Shown piece after piece: positions 10,640-19,763 of a DNA stretch of 64,000 bases. The DNA lies in NCBI GenBank assembly GCA_019055375.1, contig JAHQIW010001909.1, forward strand, positions 1 through 64,000, in the 5' to 3' direction. Within the stretch, counting starts at the first letter, position 1, and every line of letters starts with the position of its first letter. This DNA comes from Parelaphostrongylus tenuis (taxonomy: Eukaryota; Nematoda; Chromadorea; Rhabditida; Metastrongylidae). Under the pieces are notes generated by a model. It saw nothing but the letters and a program-made list of their open reading frames with translations. It did not search any database and was not told where the DNA came from. Made by a program: the position numbers and the translations under genes.

Positions 10640-13440
10640 CTTTAGAAAAAATTCTCAGAACTTTTGCACAACCTTAGCTATGATGTACGCCCTCAGCTAT
10701 AGCTTTTCGTACATTACTCCCACCGCGCTGCAGTGATCCAACGTCGCAAATGATGCTGGATGGTCCTAGGACAATTAACGACCGACACTCATCTCACTCA
10801 CTCGCCCCACATGTGAAAATTCATTGCGTAGTAGGCAGATTAACATTAGGAGATCAATAGATGATGAACGGTGTTGGTCATTTTTTGCTCCACAAAATAA
10901 TCGAGTGAATCTAGCAAAGACATATTTTTGGCATAACATCCCTAATTGGTTTTTCGTTATACCAGCAGGTAAATAGCTTTGTATTGTAGAGTGCACTCAG
11001 GTCTCCTCGGAGAGGCATTTGCAACTTGGCGAATATGAGACATGTGAATGTTCACCTTTCAATTTCGTTCTCCTTGTAAAAATCGTATATAAGGAGTAGT
11101 TAGTTTTTGTCTTATCTGATAGTTTCACTTGCAACTGATGTTTATATTTGAACCCAGTGATGTAGAGTGCTGTGCAAAAACGTTTGCGTCAGCCGGGATT
11201 TGAACGCAGATCTTACTCCTTTCGGTGGTGCAACGTTTAGCACATGCTCCGGGAAAGAGTAAGATCTGCGTCCAAATCCCGGCTGATGCAGATGTTTTTG
11301 CACACCATTCTACATCATTGGGTTTATTTGAACATCATGACACCGCAATCGGCGGTCAAGTAAAGATGATTTGCGATTTATATTTGATATAAAACTGAGC
11401 TCCTACCATGTGAAGTTTTCAAACCAAGTTGCTACAAAACTAGTGTGATTCCAAAGACTACTGATTGGGTACCACACAACAATCAACAGAAAATAGCATT
11501 ATGAAACAATTTTATTGACGTGATCTTCAATAAAACAATTTCGTAACAGTATTGGCTATATTTCAGTTGCTCTAATATCGTATTTGAGTACTATTAGAAT
11601 ACTGTAGCAAAGCTGTTCGTCTCTAGAAATTCAACTAAGGCAACACGGAGCAATTTCAACACGGAAGTGCTCATTCAGTTCCATTCTGCGTTCATAAAAA
11701 AACTCGTAATAAGGCGCTGAATCTACAGCGCTGGCCGCTTCGATTTCTCATTCGCCGAACAGAAAGGTGAAAAAGAATTTCTAACCTTTCGAGTCAGAGA
11801 AATTTCGATTTGACTAAATTAAGTGAAGTTTTCAACTTAAGCTAGTACGTGATCACTATGAAAAGGCGCGTGATGAAGCGATGCTTTTCAGAACGATTTT
11901 TACTGACGCTTCAGATGAGTCTGGTAAAAAGAGCTTATCAAGACTAAATTTCCAAGCTATCACGTGCTGCAGATTAAGAACAATTTACATAAATTGGAGA
12001 ACGGATTCCATTTGCGATACTGTTGTAGCCGCGTTAAACGCAGTTCTGCATAGTTCTTTTCCTTGTCAGATCCACCGATGTCTGCTTAGAAGTGTTACTT
12101 TGAATAAGGACAATTTTTTATGACTGAAAATCTGAGATATTGACTGAGTCAAATAAACCATTTATTATGAGTAATTTATTCATTTCATAATTTCTTTTCA
12201 TGAAAAATTTCATTTCATATTAATCATTTCCACTGTTATGTGCTGCAGGGTAATCAAATGAACTTGATAACGAACTGTACTCCATTAGCGAAACTGTCGG
12301 AATAGCATTAAATGCAGTTTTGCGCAGTTCTCTTCCTAGCTAGGTCCACGAAAGTACCTAGCAAAAAGATTGTTAGATAGGTGATCTCTTGCAACTTATG
12401 AGACCTAAGGCACTTATGAATTGGTCACTTGTTATGGGATAAAAATCCTCTAGGTTTTCAGTTGAATCTTTTCAAGGCATTGACAGAAATGAGATAATTG
12501 ATTGAAGAATTCATAACCGTTACATTGACAGAATGAGACTTTGTAATGCGAAATGTACGATAACAAATTTTATTTGCCTGCATATCGTGAAGAATCCGTG
12601 GGAAATAAACTGCATTTCGATAACATCCACATTTACGAGACTCGGAACGTTTGGAAAAATGATTAGAGAGGCCTCAGCTTACTGTCACTTCACTCGCATT
12701 CTCATCAAAGTGCAGTGTATTTTCCATCTTAATGCACCGAACCCCTAATGTGTAGCGATCTTGTGCCTCACGACAAGATATGAGACTTAATACAGTTGCT
12801 TCTACAGCCAGTTCTTGAAGGTTTCTCTCTCCTTTTCTTTCCTAATGGACGATTCTCGAAAGCGTTCACATTCCTCGCTCGTCTCGTCATTTCTTGTGTA
12901 AATATTTGTAGTAGTACTTAATTTTGCTGATAATCGGCCTCCTCGTCACCAAAAAGATTCCATGAGCTTAATAAATTAGGGGCTAATAAAAACTTCAAAG
13001 ATTGTTCAACGAGATTTCTAATTCTTAGAACTTTGTTGCGAAAAACCTTTTGCAGCGAAAGCCGTGCTTTCTTTTTGTCAATCGATATCTGCTTTTACAA
13101 ACTTTCTCTCCAAAGTACACTTGTGATTTCGGCGTTTTGTCGAATGCCAATATATTATCTATGGGAAAATCAGAATTAGTACCTCATCACTGGAAATGAG
13201 AAGGCGGGAACCAAATCTGAGCCACGCCTCTGAGGATTGGAGCATTCACTTAAAATTCTATTCAAAAGGCCTCATCAAGAAGCCTATCATCATTTAATTC
13301 AAATCATTTGATAACAAACCGATTCGCCTTTGATTCCCATTAGAAGTCTCTGTCACAAAACGTGCATCGAATGATTAAGGGTTTATAATTGAGTTGAGAA
13401 CCCGGAAGCCTTGTGATATTAGGTCTCCAACTAGGTTTCC
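10640..13440 (+). other. Upstream module of gene copy 2
   Basis: It aligns with 42985-43600 and 46500-48300 in segment B, sharing for example 'aattctcagaactt', 'tttttggcataac', 'caatcaacagaaaatagcat' and 'gcctgcatatcgtgaag'. Two related sub-blocks, about 11530-12120 and 12240-12800, also resemble the single block at 900-1500 upstream of copy 1. No ORF is conserved between copies. A palindromic SINE pair (11157-11324) is inserted in it. Confidence 0.55.
11157..11324. repeat. Large hairpin from inverted SINE-2 sequence
   Basis: Left arm 11157-11218 ('gcgtcagccgggatttgaac') and right arm about 11259-11324 ('gtccaaatcccggctgatgc') are inverted copies with a spacer of about 40 nt holding 'ggtggtgcaacgtttagcac', which resembles a tRNA A box. 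The right half is a SINE-2 body (compare 26740-26910 and 42740-42935); the left half is its mirror image. It would extrude or fold as a long hairpin. Confidence 0.65.
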
Positions 13441-13548
13441 GAACTCAATACAAAAATTCAAAAAATTCTTCCCAAGCAATCGAAAGTATCAAATAACATC
13501 AATTGATTATCATTGAATAACAATTAATTGATTAACATTGATTAATAA

Positions 13549-13830
13549 TCAACATTCACATTGATTGCTCGTCTGAACATGGAAATCATTGGCCATATCA
13601 CCGGTTGACGAAGTCGGATCTTCTTCATTCGCTCCAATGATTACTTCTCGACCAATTTCACGCAGCCTTCCGGATCTTGGTTGATCGGCAAAATCAGTAT
13701 CTCCATTGCAAAACTTTGTAAACCATTCAGACGCCGTAATTCCATCCACAACTTGGTGACCTTTTGCACGATTGGTGTTGTCGAATGCAGTTTGAAAATT
13801 GTGCCCCAATAATACGACCACGGTTTCTGC
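13549..13830 (-). mobile_element. Mariner transposase N-terminal fragment
   Basis: The - strand reads ASEWFTKFCNGDTDFADQPR then SGRLREI, matching the helix-turn-helix and linker of mariner transposases (family pattern WFxxFxxGDxxxxDxPRSGRP, from general knowledge). The catalytic domain is absent. The fragment abuts exon 2 of gene copy 2 at about 13812, where the first half of exon 2, and exon 1, should be. AT-rich sequence follows at 13500-13555. Confidence 0.72.
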
Positions 13831-14942
13831 TCAGATTCCTGGCATTGCAAGTGACAAAAGAGGAGCTTAGGCATTTGTTACATGCTTTATAATGCAAACA
13901 GTGAGTTCGCAATTCCTGGATTTGAGAGTTCCCTTCGTTTTTTTTTTTGCAAATTCTGAAAAAACGTATGGGACAGGCCCCCATCTTCTGAGAACTCGTT
14001 AATCTCGCAGAGATAACATGGTTCGAATAGCTACACAGATATTGGTGAAAACATTTCTAAGTAAACTAGTGATACACTATGTACTTCAGGTTTCTGATGC
14101 TTTCGAAAGCCAAGGTCACGTAGCGCACTCCTGCCTGATGCTATAATCTCGACAATATTGGGTCAACTTAATGTTATAATCAGTTATGAAACGATGCTAT
14201 GTGAAACAGTCAGTCGTAAACTAATGAGGAATATGGGTAAGTTTTCAATATTGAATATTTATTTGGAAGATTCCAAAAAAAGATGTAATATTTATGGAAA
14301 GAGCTAAACTGTGTTTAACGTCCTCAAAAAAGTGACCGTTTGTGATAAACTAGTAGAAATGATTTGAGATATGAGAAAACCATTATGGTGACACTATTTT
14401 CACAACCGAAGTCAAGCATATTTCAACGAGTTTTTTCGCAACCTTTCCTGTGAATAATTTGGTATTCAAGGTGTCAAGTGATGACTTAGATTTTCTCAAA
14501 TAGTATAAGAAAATTGTAGAATCGTTCGTTGCCTTTTACATTTCTCTATCGTTATGGAAGGAAATGTCTTTCTCAGTCTTGAACTTTCTTGCAGCCGACG
14601 AGAAAAGGCACCGAAACTGCACCGTCGTGGGAAACACAGTGGCGGGAATTTGCACTGTTAACATGAATCAAGACAAAAAACCGTGTGTGGACTCGCGAGC
14701 AAAAATTGGTCCTATTCCCGCCAATCACACGTCAGTCTCTGGAACTCTCATTGTTTGAATAGCTTCCTTTTATGCAACTTTGTTCAGTGTGAAAAAAGTC
14801 TACGTAGACGACAAACATCATTATGGCGAACTGGTCGAGGATGATGTGGCAAAGTGTGTTGAACAGAGCGATCAGAATACTGACATCGGGTCCGCTTGGG
14901 TCGAATTTCTTCTCGGCGATGGTCAGTGTAGGTGGGAACTGA
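13812..14942 (+). pseudogene. Secreted-type family copy 2, 5'-truncated pseudogene
   Basis: Remaining exons: partial exon 2 13812-13900, exon 3 14090-14236, exon 4 14595-14752, exon 5 14808-14942. Exon 1 and the first half of exon 2 are missing; mariner sequence takes their place. The rest of exon 2 has an in-frame TAG (near 13868). Exon 3 has a small insertion (ggtcacgtagc against cgtcgtagc in copy 5), which shifts the frame. Exons 4 and 5 remain open, ending NIIMANWSRMMWQSVLNRAI ... FFSAMVSVGGN. The closest relative is copy 5 (48399-49943), its partner in the segmental duplication. An AATAAA follows at 15010. Confidence 0.8.
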
Positions 14943-15030
14943 AAATGAATTACAATGTTTGAGACAAAGATTTCTATTCAGTGAATGTTTACTATAGTGT
15001 TTCAGCAGCAATAAATTGGCAAATTATAGG

Positions 15031-15048
15031 GTTGTTGTTGTTGTTGTT
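15031..15048 (+). repeat. (GTT)n microsatellite
   Basis: Six GTT units directly after the copy 2 poly(A) signal; absent at the matching site after copy 5. Confidence 0.8.
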
Positions 15049-15227
15049 AGGTAGTCTGAGTAACACGCACATCACATTAAAAATCACATTTGAGCCTAAA
15101 TTGTGATGATTTTGGATTTGCCTTCCTAAAAAATTAACTTAGAAATCCGTAGATAACACAACACCAAAAGATTTATCGTCACTTACAAGTTGAGAATATG
15201 TCACTTCACTATTGCTATGTAGTGAAA

Positions 15228-15475
15228 GGATAAAGGATAAAGCCCTCGGCGTTGACCAACTGCTGAAGGAAAGGACATGCAATCGCGTTCAAATTTTAAC
15301 TTTGTTTGAGGTGATTAACCGTATATCTGGCCTTTACAATGACTCGTAGAGGCCTCCCTCTGTACCGAGTCAGTGCTGTTTAACCTACTAGATAAGCCTG
15401 AGATCAGTCTACCACCAATTTACCGATCCCGCAGAGATGCAAGGCTTGGTGAGCCATGAGCGCTAGGTCGAACCA
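15228..15475 (-). mobile_element. SINE-1, tRNA-derived
   Basis: On the - strand the element carries a B-box-like GGTTCGACC near its head and the body 'gactcggtacagagggaggc', and ends with a GGGCTTTATCC-type tail. This copy is diverged and its A box is lost. Better copies are at 25138-25440 and 62630-62935. Confidence 0.6.
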
Positions 15476-15499
15476 TTATGAAATAAACGGCTATAATAT

Positions 15500-16030
15500 C
15501 AGGTTATTTCATAAATTTTGACACAAGAGCAATTAACATCAAATCTATTAGCTAGAAATAATCAAAATTGCATGACTTTGGCTATCGTTCAATTGCGATT
15601 TTCTTGATAACATTTTGGTATGCATGGAGCTGTCATGGGAACAAATTTTGTTGCTACTCATCTACAAAGGGGGCGTAGGGAAAAATGCTAATGAAGCGGC
15701 GCATAGGACTAATGGAGCTTCTGTGGAATGACCGAGCACGACTGATCCTTCAGACTTCTCTCCAGTTTTGAAATTTTCGAACCACTTCCTTGTCGTCTTT
15801 TCTGTAACCGTATTATCGTCCCAAATTTCATTAATCTTACGCCGCTAACCTGGCATTTCCCTTGTATAGGTCATTCGCGCATAGTAACAAACAAATTCGT
15901 TCCCACGACAGTTCCATCTTAAAGCAAATGTAAGCAGGTTATTTTCTTGTATACCAAGTATTCGCAAGAAAATGCGCAGCTAAACGATACAAAAATCGAG
16001 CAATTTCAACTACTTTTAGTTGATAAATCT
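15500..16030. mobile_element. Mariner-like element with long terminal inverted repeats
   Basis: Left arm about 15500-15670 and right arm about 15880-16030 are inverted copies ('gaacaaattttgttgctact' against 'aacaaattcgttcccacgac'). Between them, on the - strand, runs a degraded helix-turn-helix region comparable to KTIRKWFEISKTGEKSGG in the 50215-50760 copy, which resembles mariner-type transposase N-termini. It is non-autonomous and dead. Confidence 0.6.
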
Positions 16031-16049
16031 GCAAAGTAAAGTTTCCGCA

Positions 16050-16940
16050 ATTAGAGTTCTTCGTGTACAAAAGTGCTTATCAAGTCCTATAAAAACCATT
16101 ATATAAAGTGTTTTGTACATAAACAACATATAAATAAATGGGATTTTCAACGCACTTTCAAATAAAAAAGAATTTACGTATCTTTATTTCTGCCAATATG
16201 ATAGCAAAAAAAAGAACGGAGGAGTCATATTTGTACACCTAATGACTATACACGCCACATGAAATTCCTAACCATGAGATCTGAGTGTCCAATTCGCATA
16301 ACTAAAGCTGTTATGCACGAAAAAACAGGGCCTATGTCAGTAAGGACGTGTAGAGAAATGAGGTGTGCTTAAGAGTAGCGATGAAGTCCATTGAGGATGT
16401 GTTGAACAAGGTGAAACAGAGGCGCTCTAGTTATCGTGGAGTGCATTCTTAGCAGAGGCTTCCCCCCAAAAGAACCTAAAGACTTAGTCACGAGATCGAA
16501 AACAAATCAAATGGAAACTCAGTACGATTAAATGAGTACAAAAACTCATTTTCTCAATAACATACACATTAGAAACAAAAATGAGTTCTCTCAGGCAACG
16601 ATTGCAGTTGATAATGAGCAGCCAAAAAACAACGATGACATCTCAGTAATTTTGTCCATGGACGTAAATGACATTAGGTCACCATGGGGAAGAGGGTATA
16701 GAAGCAAAATTGTAGTTTTTTTCTACGTTTTTTTTTGTAAAAGCTTTGTAAGGACTACTCCAAACAAGTGGTTTAGATCCTCAGTAAAATGTCGATAGCC
16801 TGACACCACATTGTTGTCCGCTTCTTCATCTCTTTCTTCATCATTCTGAACTGTTACCCAACCGAATGCGATTTCCAGTACTGTTAACTTCCTTGCTACT
16901 TATTTTTAGACCAAATACGAGGCACTCATGATACAGTCTA
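16050..16940. other. Duplicated non-coding stretch, no gene recognised
   Basis: It matches 53980-54880 in segment B ('gggcctatgtcagtaaggac' is in both). The ORFs here (for example 16532-16798) are not kept open in the partner. No known family was recognised. Confidence 0.4.
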
Positions 16941-16944
16941 TTCC

Positions 16945-16985
16945 GGCAGCCGACGTTTCGACAGTTTTGCCTTCTTTAGAGCCCA
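16945..16985 (-). ncRNA. Hammerhead-like motif, family F, G5 mutated
   Basis: On the - strand: GGGCT, CTAAAGA (one change from the CUGANGA core), stem II GGC/GTC with an A-rich loop, GAAA, ACGT, cleavage-site C (triplet GUC), then GGCTGCC. Stem I pairs over about 4 bp. The core change should abolish cleavage. The segment B partner at 54886-54926 keeps CTGAAGA. Confidence 0.5.
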
Positions 16986-17343
16986 GAAAGATCACGATGC
17001 TCTCACTGTCAAATATGATTGATGGACAGAAAGACTATGACGAAGGTGACACAAATTTTTTACTGCAGGAGGCGTAATCATTTCCTTTCTCATCAAATGC
17101 TAAGCTCTATGACTAAACATGCTTCCACTCTATAAAATTCAGTGGTTGACAAACTCATAATGAGAAGCCAGGAATCCAGGATTTCAAAACAAGAAGCCCA
17201 TCATTATCAAAGCACGGAACTGATAGACATTATAGTCGGTGCGCATACAGTGAAAATGTAAACATCATATAGAGGAATACCAGAACTAAGGGCTACTTAC
17301 CTACTGCTGCTGTTCATGAGTTTGCACGAAGTTCATATTCGTT

Positions 17344-17382
17344 GTGACTGATGTTTCGGCTCTTTTGCCTCTTCAGAGCCGC
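17344..17382 (-). ncRNA. Hammerhead ribozyme motif, family F, core intact
   Basis: On the - strand: stem I strand GCGGCT, core CTGAAGA, stem II GGC/GCC with loop AAAAGA, GAAA, a very short stem III (ACAT), cleavage-site C (triplet AUC), returning strand AGTCAC. Stem I pairs 5 of 6. Stem III has almost no room for a loop, so activity as a monomer is doubtful. It lies in the same orientation as the motif 400 bp away at 16945-16985. Confidence 0.65.
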
Positions 17383-17432
17383 AAATCATTTAGGGCGAGT
17401 GTCGACTTTTTTCATAAGTTGGACACCCTATT

Positions 17433-17663
17433 TCACTTTATCATTTTATTTGACTGATTCGTCTCCTCGCTTGCTTGAGAATTTCCCCCTTCTTTCACAA
17501 ACATCGTAGAATACTGATCGAGCACATCTCCTTGTAAATCCAAGGATAGCGAGGTCACGGTATTCCTGGCGGCGTTCGTTATTGATTGCCAAAGAGTGTT
17601 GGGAGGCTGCGGGTTCAGTTCCTTATTGAGCTGCACCATGCATCGCCGCAGCCACTCCGTCAC
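17433..17663 (-). repeat. Recurrent peptide-coding fragment, copy 1
   Basis: The - strand ORF reads NTLWQSITNAARNTVTSLSL then LQGDVLDQYSTMFVKE. Related peptide fragments, in varying frames, lie at 24648-24860 (-), 26270-26495 (+), 40657-40905 (-), 55229-55444 (-), 62167-62390 (-) and 63790-64000 (+). The shared pattern is NTLxQS ... ARN ... LQGDxLxQYSxxF. It is probably the remnant of a dispersed element's ORF or a repeated exon. I do not recognise it. Confidence 0.5.
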
Positions 17664-18077
17664 ATTTCCAATAAGTTTATTACAAAGAAAAAAGCAACGT
17701 TTTTCAGAGAATGAATAGTAATAACAAGGCAGAAAGTACTACCATAGTCAACTAAGCTGCCAATCATTGCTTTCATTCAGCTTCCGCCACTGAGAGGAGC
17801 ACCAGACCCACTTTCTATCATTGCACCGTTCAAATCAAGATTCAATCGTTAGTACGAATGAATGAGAGGACTGCAATGTCTTTTAGATCTAGACGGTTAG
17901 GAGACGAATGGCTTGAGAAATGAATGCGCTTAGTAGCCCATAGATGATTAGAAGAAAGTGGAGCATATGCGGACACCTAATATTAACCATTGCTTCCATC
18001 GACTGTTTTTAAACCTCGCTATGAATACTCGATATAGTCTGTGAGAATGTTTAAGCCTTTTTGAGGTTGCTACGTCA

Positions 18078-18316
18078 GTGGCTTACTGCGTTTCGGCGGC
18101 GTCACCCGTTTCGTCAGAGCCACACGCTCCACACTGAACCCTACTCTATAGAAGAATTAGAGAGACGTGTTATGTTGATGGCACGTGATTGTGGTTTTTT
18201 ATCAGTGAATGGATTAGGGCTGGTGTGAATTGTAGACGTCCATGCAATCAACTGTTTTGAGTGGGGCAAGTGGCTCTCATGAGACGGTCGATACCGCGGG
18301 AACGTACGCAAGACGA
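18078..18316. mobile_element. Foldback element with divergent hammerhead motifs (family B)
   Basis: Left arm: - strand hammerhead at 18078-18123 with stem I GTGGCT/AGCCAC (6 bp, perfect), core CTGACGA, GAAA, but a short stem III. Right arm: + strand relic at 18270-18316 with GTGGCT, CTCATGA (core changed), a strong CGGT/ACCG stem II and GAAC. Outer flanks are mirror images ('gccacacgctccacact' against 'ttttgagtggggcaagtggc'). The segment B counterpart, 55861-56098, has lost the left core. Confidence 0.68.
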
Positions 18317-18770
18317 TAACGTGTAGACCTCAAAAGGCTTCAAACATTCTCAGTCTAATCATTGCGGTTATGCGGAAGATGTAAACCAGAAAATTTAGGC
18401 AAGATAGATCGGCTCGGATCTTGAAAGTACCTCAAACTTGGGCAACTAAATCGGGGTGTGCAAGCCAAAACACTAGTATTGCATATTACAAGTGCCAATA
18501 ACAGACCACATGCACTGCACAAAAATGACTATTGGCATGATAACTAAAATTTATCGGATCAGCAGTCAACAAATAACAACAGAAAGCCTCCTGAGCTCTG
18601 AAAATTACTGATAACGACAATGTTCGATGTACAAAACGTTAACAAAGTAAACAGTATCGCGAAGAGCCAACTTTCCGTGATTCTAGGCATAAGGGAATAC
18701 AGCTTAGGCAAGGAAAAATTAATTTCCAATTTTTCTGAAGAGTTCTAAATTAGCTCTAATGACAAGAGAA

Positions 18771-18835
18771 AGAAAAAAGAGAGGGGAAAAGAAGGAAAAA
18801 AAGGGAAAGAAAGAAGAGAATGGGAAGATAAGCCG
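18771..18835 (+). repeat. Purine-rich (GA/GAAA) tract
   Basis: About 65 nt of almost only A and G; repeated at about 56560-56625 in segment B. Confidence 0.75.
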
Positions 18836-19149
18836 CAGGAAAAGCTCAATTATAATCAAAATCAATAAGCAATAAATACGAAAATTAAAAAATTAAATAC
18901 GAAAAAGTAGCAATAAATACGAAAAATTCCGCGCATGAAAATCGATGCTATCGCCCTACTTTGAGTAAGCGAAGCTTTTTCAGCATCCATACGAAATGCT
19001 GTGGCATTGGAGCTGATATTCGAATGGGAGTGCTCGATGATCGCGATGTAGCGGGGGGTAAATGCATCTGAAGAAGTTTATTTCATAGTCCTTCTAGTCG
19101 ACTAATTTTAAACCTCGCTATAAACATACAATATAGTCTATGGTAACGT

Positions 19150-19363
19150 TTAACCTTTTCAGGACCGCGGACCCACGGCCTCTACATCTCTGGCTGGCAA
19201 CTTTGGACGATCTGCCCTACCTCCTCTACATGTCTAACCCCCGGCGTGCAATTGTTAGACACAGCACGTTGGGGATTGGAGATGTAAAGGAGGTGGAGTA
19301 GACCGTCCAGAGTTGCCAATTAGAGATGCAGAGGCCGAGGGTCCACGATCGCGAAAGAGTTAA
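19150..19363. mobile_element. Palindromic MITE with TTAA flanks (piggyBac-type)
   Basis: TTAA at 19150-19153 and 19360-19363 bound an almost complete palindrome: 'cacggcctctacatctct' on the left, 'agagatgcagaggccgag' on the right, centre near 'aattg' 19250. The target TTAA and ends of the CCTTTTxxGGACC type fit piggyBac-class MITEs. Other copies: 26050-26265, 56938-57153, 63523-63775. Confidence 0.72.
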
Positions 19364-19386
19364 AGCCTTGTTGAGGATGGCAGTCA

Positions 19387-19695
19387 ATGGCTTGCGTACG
19401 TTTCGGCGGCATCGCCCGCTTCATCAGTGCCACACGCCCCAAACTTAATCCTTTTTTATAGCAGGGATAGGGAGATCTTTGCTTACTGAACGCCTATCGC
19501 GAGGTTTAAAGATAATCAATCGAGAGGATTTTTTCTTACTCACTACCAACCCTAAGCCATCGACTGGAAAGAAACGGTGATGATACAATACCACTTGCTA
19601 TCACCATAACGTCATCAATGCTATAAAATAGGATTCAGTTTGGGGATATATGGCACTAATGAAGAGGGCGATATCGTCGAAACGTACATATGTCA
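19387..19695. mobile_element. Foldback element with divergent hammerhead motifs (family B)
   Basis: The left - strand motif (19387-19433) has GTGGCA, intact CTGATGA, stem II GCGG/CCGC after an A-C pair, GAAA, a defective stem III, then AGCCAT, with stem I 5 of 6. The right + strand motif (19651-19695) has TGGCA, CTAATGA (one core change), stem II GGCG/CGTC, GAAA, then TGTCA, with stem I 5 bp including a wobble. The inner flanks mirror each other ('cccaaacttaatcctttttt' against 'ataggattcagtttgggg'). It lies beside the last visible exon of gene M, probably in an intron or 3' flank. Confidence 0.68.
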
Positions 19696-19763
19696 CTGAC
19701 TTACCAACCTCGAAAAGGGTCTTAACATTCTCACAGACTCTATTATGTAAGTTTTCTACATAC

